Shown here: positions 28,006 to 37,238 of the stretch, in pieces | Numbering within the stretch: position 1 is the first letter of the stretch | Layout of the letters: each line of letters opens with the position of its first letter | From: Cucumibacter marinus DSM 18995 | Lineage (GTDB): Bacteria > Pseudomonadota > Alphaproteobacteria > Rhizobiales > Devosiaceae | DNA: 59,814 bases | NCBI RefSeq assembly: GCF_000429865.1 | Contig: NZ_AUCR01000015.1 | Coordinates: forward strand, 1 to 59,814 | Reading direction: 5' to 3' | The notes under the pieces: generated by a model | What the model was told of the DNA's origin: nothing | What the model saw: the letters and a program-made list of their open reading frames with translations, nothing else | Databases searched by the model: none | Position numbers and translations under genes: made by a program

Positions 28006-31000
28006 TTAGCTACACCCCGTGGTGCTGCCGCAGGTGTCGCATTTGAGGCAGGTGCCGTTGCGCACCAGCGTGAAGTTGGCGCATTCGGGGCAGCTTTCGC
28101 CTTCATAGCCCTTCATCCGCGCCTGGGCGCGCTGGGTGTTGGTGTCGAGCACCGGGGGCTCGCCGTGATGATCGTGGTCATGGTCATGGTCATGGTCTTG
28201 GTCGTGACTGTGATCATGAGTGCGGGCCTGAGGAGGGGCCGGGGCCTCTTCCGCCTCGGGCTGGCGCAGGGCCTGTTCCGAGGGTTTGAGCGCGGTTTGC
28301 GAACTGCCACCGGTCTTCATGGCGGTGACCGCTGAATCGAGCGCCGAGCGCACCGGGCTGCCGGGCTTGATGTCGCCGGTCGAGACCAGCATCAGCGTCT
28401 TGTCCTTGACGCGGCCGCGGGTCAGGCCCTTGGAGACAAAGCGTTCGGCGGGAACGGGCGAGGGGTTGTTCCCCTTGGCGCCGCCGGCGGACTTTTCTTC
28501 CTGCACGCCGCCCGAAATGCCGGTCGAGGACTGGTCCGGGGTGACATGGGCGAGGTCGTGGCGGTCGAGATAGGAGATCGCCAGTTCGCGGAAGATATAG
28601 TCGAGGATCGAGGTCGCGGACCGGATCGCCTCATTGCCCTGCACGAAGCCGGCCGGCTCGAAGCGGGTGAAGGTGAAGGCCTCGACATATTCCTCGAGCG
28701 GCACGCCATATTGCAGGCCGAGCGATATGGCGATGGCGAAGTTGTTCATCATTGCGCGGAAGGCGGCGCCTTCCTTGTGCATGTCGATGAAGATCTCGCC
28801 GAGGCGGCCATCGTCATATTCGCCGGTGCGGACATAGACCTTGTGGCCGCCGACAACCGCCTTCTGGGTGTAGCCCTTGCGGCGGTCGGGCATCTTTTCG
28901 CGTTCGCGAAGGCGCTCGACGACCCGCTCGACGATCTTTTCGGCGACCTGGGCCGAGCGTTCGGCGGGGGCGGCGGCGATCAGGTCCTCGACCGCATCAT
29001 CCTCGTCATCGTCCTCATCGGCGATCAGCGAAGAATTGAGCGGCTGGGAGAGCTTGGAGCCGTCGCGATAAAGCGCGTTGGCCTTGAGGGCCAGCTGCCA
29101 GGACAGCATGTAAGCCTGTTTGGCTTCCTCGACCGTGGCCGAATTCGGCATGTTGATGGTCTTGGAAATCGCACCGGAGATGAAGGGCTGGGCCGCCGCC
29201 ATCATGCGGATGTGGCTTTCGACCGACAGATAGCGCTTGCCGATGCGGCCGCACGGATTGGCGCAGTCGAACACGTGGTAGTGCTCTTCCTTGAGGTGCG
29301 GCGCCTGTTCGAGGGTCATCGCCCCGCAAACATGGATGTTGGCGGCGTCGATATCCTTTTTCGAGAAGCCGAGGGCGGCCAGCATGTCGAAGTTCATGTC
29401 TTCGAGCTGCTCGTCGTTGAGCCCCAGGGTTTCGCGGCAGAAATCCTCGCCAAGCGACCATTTGTTGAAGGCGAACTTGATGTCGAAGGCCGAGCCGAGC
29501 GAGGCGTTGACGGCCTCGATCTTTTCGTCCGTGAAGCCCTTGGCCTTCAATGAAGTGGGATTGATCGCCGGGGCCTGGTTGAGATTGCCGTGACCGACGG
29601 CATAGGCCTCGATCTCGCCGATCTGGTCCTCGGAATAGCCAAGGGTGCGAAGCGCCTCGGGCACGGCGCGGTTGATGATCTTGAAGTAGCCGCCGCCGGC
29701 GAGCTTCTTGAACTTCACCAGCGCGAAGTCGGGCTCGATGCCGGTGGTGTCGCAGTCCATCACCAGGCCGATGGTGCCGGTCGGGGCGATCACCGAGACC
29801 TGGGCATTGCGGTAGCCATGCTTTTCGCCGAGTTCGAGCGCCTTGTCCCAGGCGGCCTTTGCATGATCGATCATGCGGGCGTCGGGGCAGTTGGCGTGAT
29901 CGAGCGGCACCGGATCGATCGACAGAGCTTCATAGCCGCCGGTTTCGCCATGGGCGGCGCGGCGGTGATTGCGGATGACGCGCAGCATGTGCTTGGCGTT
30001 CGGCTTGTAGCCGGGGAAGGGGCCAAGCTCGCCGGCGATCTCGGCGGAGGTCGCATAGGACACACCGGTGAGGATCGCGGTCAGCGCGCCGCCGATGGCA
30101 CGGCCTTCATCGCTGTCGTAGCCGATGCCGCCGGTCATCAGGAGGCCGCCGATATTGGCGTAGCCAAGACCCAGGGTCCGGTAGCGGAAGGAGCGCTCGG
30201 CGATGGCCTTTGAGGGGAACTGCGCCATCATCACGGAGATTTCGAGAACCAGGGTCCAGAGCCGGACGGTGTGTTCGTAATTCTCGATGAGGAATTCGCC
30301 ATCCTGGCCGCGGAACTGGAGAAGGTTCAGCGAGGCCAGGTTACAGGCCGTGTCATCAAGGAACATATATTCCGAGCACGGATTGGAGGCGCGGATCTCA
30401 CCGGAGGCCGGGCAGGTGTGCCAGTCATTGATGGTGGTGTGATACTGGATGCCGGGGTCGGCGCTGGCCCATGCGGCATAGCCGACCTGGTCCCACAGCT
30501 CGCGGGCCCGCACGGTCTTGACCGTGTCGCCCTTGATGCGGCCGATCAGGTTCCAGTCACCGTCATTCTCGACGGCGTGGAGGAAATCGTCGGTGACGCG
30601 GACCGAATTGTTCGAGTTCTGGCCGGACACGGTCAGATAGGCCTCGGAATCCCAGTCGGTATCGAAGACGGGGAAGTCGAGCTCGGTATAGCCCTGGCGC
30701 GCGAACTGGATGACGCGCTGCACATAGTTTTCCGGCACCAGCGCCTTTTTGGCGGCCTTGACCTCGCGCTTGAGGGCGGGGTTCTTGGCGACGTCGAAGC
30801 AGTCTTCGCCCGGGCCGGTGCAGTTCACACAGGCCTTCATGATGGCCTTGAGGTGCTTGGAGACGGTCTTGGACCCCGTGACAAGTGCGGCGACCTTCTG
30901 CTCTTCGCGGACCTTCCAGTTGATGTATTGCTCGATATCGGGGTGATCGATATCGACCACGACCATCTTGGCGGCGCGGCGGGTGGTGCCTCCCGACTTG

Positions 31001-31803
31001 ATGGCGCCCGCGGCACGGTCGCCGATCTTGAGGAAGGACATGAGGCCGGAGGACTTGCCGCCGCCCGACAGGCTTTCGCCTTCGCCGCGCAGGGCGGAGA
31101 AGTTCGAGCCGGTGCCCGAGCCGTATTTGAACAGGCGCGCCTCGCGGACCCAGAGGTCCATGATGCCGTTTTCGTTCACCAGGTCGTCTTCGACCGATTG
31201 GATGAAGCAGGCATGGGGCTGCGGGTGCTCATAGGCGGATTTCGATTTCACCAGCTTCTGGGTGAAGGGGTCGACATAGAAATGGCCCTGGCCGGGACCA
31301 TCGATGCCATAGGCCCAGTTGAGCCCGGTGTTGAACCATTGCGGTGAGTTGGGGGCAACCTTCTGGGTGGCGAGCATGAAACGAAGCTCGTCATAGAAAG
31401 CGCGGGCGTCTTCCTCGTCGTTGAAGTAGCCGCCCTTCCAGCCCCAATAGGTCCAGGTGCCGGCGAGGCGGTCAAAGACCTGGCGGCTGTCGGTTTCAGA
31501 TCCGTAGCGTTCTTCTTCGGGCAGCTTGGCCAGCGCCTTCTCATCCGGCACGGAGCGCCACAGCCATGAGGGAACAGAATTCTCCTCGACCTTCTTGAGC
31601 GCCTTGGCGACGCCGGCCTTGCGGAAATACTTCTGCGCAAGGATGTCGGCCGCGACCTGTGACCAGGTGGCGGGCACGGCAATTTCCTCAAGCCGGAAGA
31701 CAACCGAACCGTTCGGGTTCTTGATCTCGCTCGTGGCGGTGCGGAATTCGATATCCGCGTAAGCCGACTGGTTCGGTTTTGTATAGAGACGCTCGATGCG
31801 CAT
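28006..31803 (-). CDS. nrdJ: Adenosylcobalamin-dependent ribonucleoside-diphosphate reductase
   Basis: Class II ribonucleotide reductase making deoxynucleotides with B12. The product from ATG 31803 is 1265 residues, normal for the large alphaproteobacterial type. Visible are the N-terminal [15 protein letters not shown] region, the active-site segments with [20 protein letters not shown] (cysteine and glutamate), the metal-site-like CVNCTG cluster, and a C-terminal redox/zinc tail CPECANF...[15 protein letters not shown] His/Asp tract (residues about 1196-1213, encoded 28165-28218) lies before the tail. In-frame codons further upstream to 32094 are not used because they run through the leader. 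The 5' region has an NrdR-like box and competing hairpins. Confidence 0.95.
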   Translation of the reverse strand: MRIERLYTKPNQSAYADIEFRTATSEIKNPNGSVVFRLEEIAVPATWSQVAADILAQKYFRKAGVAKALKKVEENSVPSWLWRSVPDEKALAKLPEEERYGSETDSRQVFDRLAGTWTYWGWKGGYFNDEEDARAFYDELRFMLATQKVAPNSPQWFNTGLNWAYGIDGPGQGHFYVDPFTQKLVKSKSAYEHPQPHACFIQSVEDDLVNENGIMDLWVREARLFKYGSGTGSNFSALRGEGESLSGGGKSSGLMSFLKIGDRAAGAIKSGGTTRRAAKMVVVDIDHPDIEQYINWKVREEQKVAALVTGSKTVSKHLKAIMKACVNCTGPGEDCFDVAKNPALKREVKAAKKALVPENYVQRVIQFARQGYTELDFPVFDTDWDSEAYLTVSGQNSNNSVRVTDDFLHAVENDGDWNLIGRIKGDTVKTVRARELWDQVGYAAWASADPGIQYHTTINDWHTCPASGEIRASNPCSEYMFLDDTACNLASLNLLQFRGQDGEFLIENYEHTVRLWTLVLEISVMMAQFPSKAIAERSFRYRTLGLGYANIGGLLMTGGIGYDSDEGRAIGGALTAILTGVSYATSAEIAGELGPFPGYKPNAKHMLRVIRNHRRAAHGETGGYEALSIDPVPLDHANCPDARMIDHAKAAWDKALELGEKHGYRNAQVSVIAPTGTIGLVMDCDTTGIEPDFALVKFKKLAGGGYFKIINRAVPEALRTLGYSEDQIGEIEAYAVGHGNLNQAPAINPTSLKAKGFTDEKIEAVNASLGSAFDIKFAFNKWSLGEDFCRETLGLNDEQLEDMNFDMLAALGFSKKDIDAANIHVCGAMTLEQAPHLKEEHYHVFDCANPCGRIGKRYLSVESHIRMMAAAQPFISGAISKTINMPNSATVEEAKQAYMLSWQLALKANALYRDGSKLSQPLNSSLIADEDDDEDDAVEDLIAAAPAERSAQVAEKIVERVVERLREREKMPDRRKGYTQKAVVGGHKVYVRTGEYDDGRLGEIFIDMHKEGAAFRAMMNNFAIAISLGLQYGVPLEEYVEAFTFTRFEPAGFVQGNEAIRSATSILDYIFRELAISYLDRHDLAHVTPDQSSTGISGGVQEEKSAGGAKGNNPSPVPAERFVSKGLTRGRVKDKTLMLVSTGDIKPGSPVRSALDSAVTAMKTGGSSQTALKPSEQALRQPEAEEAPAPPQARTHDHSHDQDHDHDHDHDHHGEPPVLDTNTQRAQARMKGYEGESCPECANFTLVRNGTCLKCDTCGSTTGCS

Positions 31804-32681
31804 TATGCCTCTGTGACCCCCATCAAATTTAGACACGCTATCGGTGTCCGGAGAACCGATTATCGGCTTCCCGGCACTCTGTTTGAGCCATGTGTAAAGC
31901 GCGAAACACGATGTGGTTTCGACGATGTCCGCCAGCCGGGACCGGCTTTTGGACTCTTTACCCCCGCGAACGGTTTTCCGGTTTTGAAGGTTCCGGTTTG
32001 ACCGTTCTTGAATGTGTCGCGTCGCCGTTCGGGCCTGTGCTCCTGAGAGCCCCTTAATGGCCGCAACTGCCAGACCGTTTTGTCCGACGCGCAACAGGCC
32101 ATATCTAGGGGCGATTCAGATTTACCGTCAACCACAGGAATTGACCTCAACGACTATACCTAGTGGAGGGTGGGGCTCAATTTTCAAGATATGGTATATA
32201 TTCTGCGCTTTCGCAGCGTCTTTCGCAAGGCTTGTGATTCGGCGCGAGGGACTATCCGTAGGGGGTCTGACGGGCTTGTGATTCCCCCAAGACAACGCCC
32301 CAACTCCTGACGCTATGCATACGGAAATACAGCCATGTTTGGTCTTCGGCAGGGGATTGGAAGGGGGGTGGGCGACACCATTTGCGAGGCGTCATCCAAA
32401 TGAGGCGCGACCTGAATTGACCAGATGGAAAAAGAGTCAAGCGCATAATTTTGCGCCCCGGCTTAACCCTTTTTTCACAGCCCTGTTGATGACGGGGGCA
32501 AGCCCAAAGACCCGCTTGTCATCGCCCTGTTCTCATGGTCCGGAAAACTGGGGTTTGCGACTAGGCTTCGCCACATGAAGGTGCTAAAGGCAGGGCACGC
32601 GGCGCGCCGGAAGGTGCGTCCGAGAACGCAATCTCCGGGACACGGCATTAGACCGGGATCAGGCAACTTCCAGGATCAAGC
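31804..32681. other. Long intergenic/leader region between nrdJ and the NDUFA12 gene
   Basis: About 880 bases with no credible gene. The nrdJ-proximal 350 bases likely form a long 5' untranslated leader with competing hairpins at 31840-31866. An NrdR-like box lies at 32151-32166, a direct repeat GGCTTGTGATTC at 32229-32240 and 32273-32284, and a short hairpin gcgca/tgcgc around 32441-32456 before the NDUFA12 gene. No consensus B12 riboswitch was found. Confidence 0.6.
32151..32166. promoter_or_regulatory. Candidate NrdR box upstream of nrdJ
   Basis: cgACTATAccTAGTgg matches the NrdR consensus ACACWATATATWGTGT at most fixed positions, with the palindrome ACTA-TACC-TAGT. A weaker ATATAT-centred match lies at 32191-32206. 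NrdR represses ribonucleotide reductase genes in many bacteria; action here is inferred. Confidence 0.45.
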
Positions 32682-33065
32682 ATGAAGCAGCTCCTCGCCG
32701 AAATCTTCATCTGGTGGCACAAGCAAACCCTTGGCACCCGCATCTGGACCGCGGTGCGCGGCACTTATGTGGGCGAGGACGAGCAGGGCAACAAATACTA
32801 CCGGGAGAAGGGCACCGACCGGCGCTGGGTAATCTATAACGGCGCTGCCGATGCCTCGCGCATCCCGCCGGGCTGGCATGGCTGGATCCATCACCGGGTC
32901 GACACGCCGCCGACCGAGGAAGAGTACACCCCGCATGAGTGGCAGGCCGCGCATGTGCCCAACATGACCGGCACCGCCGCCGCCTATCGCCCCAAGGGCA
33001 GCCTGCTGCGCGACGGCGAGCGGCCCCGCGTGACCGGGGACTATGACGCCTGGTCGCCCGAATAG
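32682..33065 (+). CDS. NADH:ubiquinone oxidoreductase subunit NDUFA12
   Basis: Accessory subunit of alphaproteobacterial complex I, homologous to the mitochondrial B17.2 subunit. The 127-residue product shows the family core TYVGEDEQGNKYYREKG and RRWVIYNGAADASRIPPGWHGWIHHRVDTPP. It lies 15 bases upstream of the DUF2155 gene, a conserved Hyphomicrobiales pair. Confidence 0.92.
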   Translation: MKQLLAEIFIWWHKQTLGTRIWTAVRGTYVGEDEQGNKYYREKGTDRRWVIYNGAADASRIPPGWHGWIHHRVDTPPTEEEYTPHEWQAAHVPNMTGTAAAYRPKGSLLRDGERPRVTGDYDAWSPE

Positions 33066-33080
33066 GATTCGGTTCACCCC

Positions 33081-33503
33081 ATGATTCGCTCCACGCGCCG
33101 GCTGATCGCTTGCGCCGTCATTGCGGCCACTGTCGCGATTGCCGGTATCGCACCCGCTTTGGCCGAGACGATCTCGAATCCGGTGGCGGTGTTTACCGGG
33201 CTCGACAAGATCACCGGCCGCATCATCACCTTCGATGTCTATGTCGGGGAGACGGTGCAGTTCGGCGCGCTGCAGCTCACCCCGCGGGTGTGCTATTCGC
33301 GTCCGCCTGATGAGAGCCAGCGCACGTCGTCCTTCGTTGAAGTTGACCAGGTGACGCTCAAGGGGACGGTCCGGCGCATCTTCACGGGCTGGATGTTTGC
33401 TGACAGCCCGGCGCTGCACGCCATCGACCACGCGGTCTATGATGTGTGGCTTGTCGACTGCAAGGCATCGTCAGACGTGCCGCCGCCGGACGAGCGCGGC
33501 TAA
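33081..33503 (+). CDS. DUF2155 domain protein, exported
   Basis: A 140-residue product with a signal peptide (MIRSTRRLIACAVIAATVAIAGIAPALA) and the DUF2155 core NPVAVFTGLDKITGRIITFDVYVGETVQFGALQLTPRVCYSRPP...WMFADSPALHAIDHAVYDVWLVDC, with two cysteines that could form a disulphide. The family is of unknown function, confined mostly to alphaproteobacteria and consistently paired with NDUFA12, which suggests a respiratory or envelope role. It is 15 bases after the NDUFA12 stop. Confidence 0.88.
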   Translation: MIRSTRRLIACAVIAATVAIAGIAPALAETISNPVAVFTGLDKITGRIITFDVYVGETVQFGALQLTPRVCYSRPPDESQRTSSFVEVDQVTLKGTVRRIFTGWMFADSPALHAIDHAVYDVWLVDCKASSDVPPPDERG

Positions 33504-33504
33504 T

Positions 33505-33909
33505 TCACCCCCGGACATCGCCGCGATGGACGACATGGATCTTGTTGCCGTCGGGGTCGCGCAGATAGGCGCCGTAGTATCCCTCTCCATAATGCGGGCG
33601 GAGGCCTGGCGGACCATCATCGGTTCCTCCATGGGCCATTGCTGCAGCATAGGCGGCATCGACGGCGGCCCGTGACGGGGCCTCAAAGGCAACCATGACC
33701 CCGTTGCCGGGGCTTGCAGGCTGCCGGTTGAAGGGCTCGTAGACATAGAATCGGGGAAGGGGAAGACCGGGCGCGATCCAGCAGGCTGCCGCCGGGCCGC
33801 CATCGGGTTCGACGGGACGCTGGACCAACCCGAGTGGGCCGAACAGGGCATCATAGAATGCGACGGCGCGTGCCAAATCCTGAGTGCCGACCGTGACGTG
33901 ACTGAACAT
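33505..33909 (-). CDS. VOC-family (glyoxalase/bleomycin-resistance) protein
   Basis: A 134-residue vicinal-oxygen-chelate protein: MFSHVTVGTQDLARAVAFYDALFGPLG at the N-terminus and GYYGAYLRDPDGNKIHVVHRG at the C-terminus. The His in the first strand and the Glu-position (here His in KIHV) show that the usual metal site is altered, so catalysis is uncertain. ATG 33909 has GAGAGG upstream. It may belong to the accessory islet inserted between DUF2155 and aat. Confidence 0.8.
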   Translation of the reverse strand: MFSHVTVGTQDLARAVAFYDALFGPLGLVQRPVEPDGGPAAACWIAPGLPLPRFYVYEPFNRQPASPGNGVMVAFEAPSRAAVDAAYAAAMAHGGTDDGPPGLRPHYGEGYYGAYLRDPDGNKIHVVHRGDVRG

Positions 33910-33981
33910 GACCTCTCCGAAAGTGAGGCCCGCAATGTGCGGATTTGCGGGCTCCAAGCAAGGGGCGATGTGCGCCGTCGA

Positions 33982-35268
33982 CTAGATGTCGGGATGCCGG
34001 ATGGGTTTGCCCTTGGCGGGCAGGGGGTCGACGGTTTGCTTCGTTTCCGGGCCGCCGCCCATCACACTCAAGCCTTTGCGTTGACCCCAGAAGGCCCAAA
34101 GCGCAACGGGCAGCATCCAGATGCCGGCCCAGCCATAGGCGGGCAGAATACCGATGGCGTCGGCCAGAAACCCGATGGTCAGGGTGACGGCGATGCCAGC
34201 GACATTCTGCGCGACGACAAGGGCCGAGGTTGTCGTGGCCCGGCTGGCGCCATCCATCTCGTGCTGGAAGCGCGCTTCGGACAGGATCATCGCCGGCGCG
34301 CGAACCGTGTGGGCGAGCAACAGGAAGATCACGAACACAGGGCCCGCCCCGATGGCGGCCAGGAGCAGCAAAACGCCGGCCAGGAGTGGCAGCAGCCAGC
34401 CCATGGCGGTGAAATGCTTGAGCCTGTGGGCGATAATGCTGATGCCGGTAAAGGCGGCCACCTCGACGGCAATCACGATGCCGAACATCCAGATCGGCAG
34501 GTCGACAGCGAGATAATAGAGCTGGTCGAACTCGTCGAGCACTTCAAAGACAATGAGGCCGCCAGCGATATAGACGGTGAGAAAAGGCAGGGCGCGATTG
34601 GCCCGGAAATCGGCCAACGCGTTGCGCATATGGTCGAGATAGCTGCCTTCGGGTTCGGCGTCCGCGCTGTGCTCTGATTGACCTGGCGACCGGCGGAGGT
34701 CGATAAGAAACAGGCCCAACACGGCGCCAATTATCAGCGGCGGGATCGACAGCCACAGGGTGGCATCCATCGAATAGGTGGCGACGAAACCGCCGATCAC
34801 CGAGCCTATGCCGATGCCGACCATCTGCGCCGCGTTGTCCCGACCGAGCATTTTCTCATAGTCCTGAGCGCGGCCCGCAGCATCGAGATGCTCATAGAGG
34901 AGGGCCTGCTTGGTGCCGGACATGAGGGATTCGGCGGCAGACCAGATCAGGAAGCCAAGGCCGTAGAGCCAGATGTTGGAGCCTGCCAATCCCCACACAA
35001 TGAAAGTGAAAATCTTGATGAGAGGCGCGGCGACCATCAGCCAGCGGCGGTCGAAGCGGTCCGATAAGGCGCCCGAGGGAAGTTCGAGGATGATGGCGGT
35101 AGCGGACCAAAAGGCGATCAGCAGTCCGATCTCGGCAACGGAGATTCCCCGGAACTGGAACAGCGCTGTGTAGATCGCGTAGGCGAGCATCGCGTCGAAC
35201 ATGAAGACATAGCCGAAATAGGCGAAGAGGAAGGTCTTCAGCGATGGCGATCCGGGTGCGGAGGACAT
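33982..35268 (-). CDS. MFS transporter
   Basis: A 428-residue major facilitator with about 12 membrane helices. The loop 2-3 motif DRFDRRW follows LPSGALS (the conserved G-x-L-S-D-R-x-x-R signature). It diverges from a TetR-type regulator, so it is probably the drug or metabolite efflux pump controlled by that regulator. A minus-strand promoter with TTGACC and TTTAAT fits upstream. Confidence 0.87.
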   Translation of the reverse strand: MSSAPGSPSLKTFLFAYFGYVFMFDAMLAYAIYTALFQFRGISVAEIGLLIAFWSATAIILELPSGALSDRFDRRWLMVAAPLIKIFTFIVWGLAGSNIWLYGLGFLIWSAAESLMSGTKQALLYEHLDAAGRAQDYEKMLGRDNAAQMVGIGIGSVIGGFVATYSMDATLWLSIPPLIIGAVLGLFLIDLRRSPGQSEHSADAEPEGSYLDHMRNALADFRANRALPFLTVYIAGGLIVFEVLDEFDQLYYLAVDLPIWMFGIVIAVEVAAFTGISIIAHRLKHFTAMGWLLPLLAGVLLLLAAIGAGPVFVIFLLLAHTVRAPAMILSEARFQHEMDGASRATTTSALVVAQNVAGIAVTLTIGFLADAIGILPAYGWAGIWMLPVALWAFWGQRKGLSVMGGGPETKQTVDPLPAKGKPIRHPDI

Positions 35269-35298
35269 GAGGGGTCTCTTTTTTCAGAACGATATGTG

Positions 35299-35325
35299 AT
35301 TAAATATTCCCAGCAAGATGGTCAA
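35299..35325 (-). promoter_or_regulatory. Candidate promoter of the MFS gene
   Basis: On the minus strand a TTGACC -35 element (35320-35325) and a TTTAAT -10 element (35299-35304) are separated by 15 bases, slightly short. The region lies between two copies of TTTCAGAACG (35282-35291 and 35328-35337), candidate TetR-regulator half-sites. Confidence 0.4.
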
Positions 35326-35399
35326 GGTTTCAGAACGGTGAGTGAGAAATCTTGATGTCATCCGCCGCACGCGATAAGCAGAAGCGGCGAGGAGATGCG

Positions 35400-35990
35400 A
35401 TGGGCCGGCCCAAGACCTATGACCGTGATGCTGTGATCGAGCGCGCCATGGAGGCGTTCTGGCGGTTCGGTTATGAGGGTGCGCATCTGAGCGCGCTGGT
35501 TGAAGCGACCGGGCTCAACCGCTTCAGTCTCTACAAGGAGTTCGAGGGCAAGGCCGGACTGTTCTGCGCTGCCTTGTCCATGTTCACCGAAGCGTTGGTG
35601 GACGAATACCGTCTCTTCCTCGACAAGGAGCCCAAGGGGCTGGCCAATATCGAAGCGTCACTGCGTTCGCTCGAATATGGCTCGGACTATTATGGATGCT
35701 TCATGATCAACACGCTCACCCAACGCGACACCGTGCCTCAACCGGCTTTTGCTCAGGCACAGGCAACCGCCGGCGAGATCGAAGCGCTTTACGTGGAGAA
35801 CATCCGCGCTGCCCAGGCGCGCGGAGAGGTGAGTGGAGCGGTTGATCCCGAAGATATGGGCAAGATGCTCTACTCGCTTGATCTTGGCCTGCACATCAAG
35901 GGGCTGGCCGGAGGCGGCGAGGCGGAGAAGGACACCACGATCACGGTGGCGCTCAATGGGTTGAAGGCCGGTTCGGCGGTGAAGGCATGA
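35400..35990 (+). CDS. TetR-family transcriptional regulator
   Basis: A 196-residue regulator with the N-terminal HTH MGRPKTYDRDAVIERAMEAFWRFGYEGAHLSALVEATGLNRFSLYKEFEGKAGLF, the TetR_N fold of the AcrR/YcdC type. The variable C-terminal ligand domain has no hint of the ligand. GGAG lies before ATG 35400; the longer frame from 35352 is less likely. It is divergent from the MFS gene and overlaps the following membrane protein gene by four bases. Confidence 0.9.
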   Translation: MGRPKTYDRDAVIERAMEAFWRFGYEGAHLSALVEATGLNRFSLYKEFEGKAGLFCAALSMFTEALVDEYRLFLDKEPKGLANIEASLRSLEYGSDYYGCFMINTLTQRDTVPQPAFAQAQATAGEIEALYVENIRAAQARGEVSGAVDPEDMGKMLYSLDLGLHIKGLAGGGEAEKDTTITVALNGLKAGSAVKA

Positions 35991-36517
35991 CGCTGGCGCT
36001 TGTGCTTGAAGTCGTCCTGCGGGTCGCGGGGCTTTTCTATGTGTTTGGCGGGATTGCGCTTTCGCGGGCGATTGCGACCGATGTGATGCTCGACAGGGCC
36101 CTCCAAAAGATCACGCTTGAGCCCACCCCGAAACGGGAGACGCGGCGAGCGGCCTACTGGTTCGTGGTTTCGTTCTTCATGTTCGCCGGCGGGGTGTTGC
36201 TGGTGTTTCTGATCGACTGGGCCGTCATCGGGTTCATGGTGTCGGCGGTCTTGCAAGCGCTCTATCTAGGCTTTGTCGGACCGCGCTACCTCGATGACAC
36301 CGAAGAGGAAGATCACGCAGAAACACGCGCAAAGAGCATCAGGGCCACCTGGATCTATGCCGGAGTTACCGTGGTGGTCATCGTGGGTGCGGCGATGGGT
36401 GTTCTGGTGAGTGGGCAGGCCATGCCGTGGTGGATGCTGGCGCTGATTGCGGGTGTGATCCTGGCGCAGACAATCTATCTCGCCAATCTGATCCGGCCCC
36501 GCAAGGGTGGCATCTAG
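35987..36517 (+). CDS. Small integral membrane protein of unknown function
   Basis: A 176-residue product with about four membrane helices (LALVLEVVLRVAGLFYVFGGI, YWFVVSFFMFAGGVLLVFLIDWAVIGF, WIYAGVTVVVIVGAAMGVLV, WMLALIAGVILAQTIYLANL) and a charged central loop. It overlaps the TetR stop (ATGA) and converges, with a four-base overlap, on aat. I do not recognise a family; operon position suggests it acts with the regulator or the MFS pump. Confidence 0.65.
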   Translation: MTLALVLEVVLRVAGLFYVFGGIALSRAIATDVMLDRALQKITLEPTPKRETRRAAYWFVVSFFMFAGGVLLVFLIDWAVIGFMVSAVLQALYLGFVGPRYLDDTEEEDHAETRAKSIRATWIYAGVTVVVIVGAAMGVLVSGQAMPWWMLALIAGVILAQTIYLANLIRPRKGGI

Positions 36518-37152
36518 GTTTCCTGCTTCCGGTCGATCGCGGAGAAATCGCCCTTCCGGGCCAATGCCTCGCCGAGACGCTGGTGGTACTCGACGCGCGA
36601 GATCTCGATGGCGCCGAGTGAGCGCAGGTGATCGGTGATGAACTGCGCATCGAGCAGGGTGTACCCGCCTGCATTGAGCCGCTCGACCAGATGCACCAAA
36701 GCGATCTTCGACGCGTCGGTGCGGCTGTGGAACATGGATTCCCCGAAAAAGGCGCCGCCCATGGCGAGACCATAGAGCCCGCCGACCATCTCGTCGCCGT
36801 CCCAGACCTCGACCGTGTGGCAAAAACCCTCGTCGAAAAGGGTGCCATAGATGGCGATGATATCTTCGTTGATCCAGGTCTCGAGCCGATCCGAGCCCAC
36901 CGATGCACAGGCCCGGATGGTCTGGTCGAAATCGGTGTCGACCTTCACCGTGAAGCCGGAATTGCGAATGCGTTTCCTGAGCGAGCGGGAGACCTTGAGG
37001 CCATCGAGCGGGATGATGCCGCGCCGGTCCGGATCGACCCAGAAAAGATCCTCGGAATCAGCGCCCTCGGCCATCGGGAAAACGCCATGCGCGTAGGCAC
37101 GCAGCACGAGCTCCGGCGTCAGCGAGAGGGCAAAAGGGTCGTGTTCAGCCAT
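36514..37152 (-). CDS. aat: Leucyl/phenylalanyl-tRNA--protein transferase
   Basis: Adds Leu or Phe to basic N-termini, creating N-degrons for ClpAP. The 212-residue product has the family start LTPELVLRAYAHGVFPMAEGADSEDLFWVDPDRRGIIPLD, GTLFDEGFCHTVEVWDGDEMVGGLYGLAMGGAFFGESMF and LLDAQFITDHLRSLGAIEISR. ATG 37152 matches homologous N-termini; an in-frame ATG at 37227 would put the start 12 bases after accC with a poor ribosome site. A seven-base-pair hairpin (37164-37180) lies in the gap if 37152 is used. It ends the aroQ-accB-accC-aat block. Confidence 0.92.
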   Translation of the reverse strand: MAEHDPFALSLTPELVLRAYAHGVFPMAEGADSEDLFWVDPDRRGIIPLDGLKVSRSLRKRIRNSGFTVKVDTDFDQTIRACASVGSDRLETWINEDIIAIYGTLFDEGFCHTVEVWDGDEMVGGLYGLAMGGAFFGESMFHSRTDASKIALVHLVERLNAGGYTLLDAQFITDHLRSLGAIEISRVEYHQRLGEALARKGDFSAIDRKQET

Positions 37153-37163
37153 GGTGCCGAAAA

Positions 37164-37180
37164 CGGGGCGAAACGCCCCG
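37164..37180 (-). other. Hairpin in the accC-aat junction
   Basis: Perfect seven-base-pair stem (cggggcg / cgccccg) with a three-base loop just upstream of the preferred aat start codon. It is an mRNA structure candidate that may tune aat translation; it would be coding if aat starts at 37227. Confidence 0.35.
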
Positions 37181-37238
37181 TCGATCGTTGTTTGCGATTG
37201 GCGCCGCCCGGAAGGCCGGGGCTTCATACCCTATCGGC

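Noticed and set aside
30271-31347. A 358-codon plus-strand frame opposite nrdJ
   Set aside because: Antisense shadow of a strongly conserved gene; no domains, no ribosome site, and the same happens at 28546-29553.
31804-32150. Cobalamin riboswitch in the nrdJ leader
   Set aside because: The expected GGTGAAA..TCC core and GCCACTG/B12-box blocks are not recognisable; only general hairpins are seen.
32012-32578. Two small frames (89 and 87 codons) between nrdJ and the NDUFA12 gene
   Set aside because: No ribosome sites, atypical composition and no recognisable features; they lie over leader and repeat sequence.
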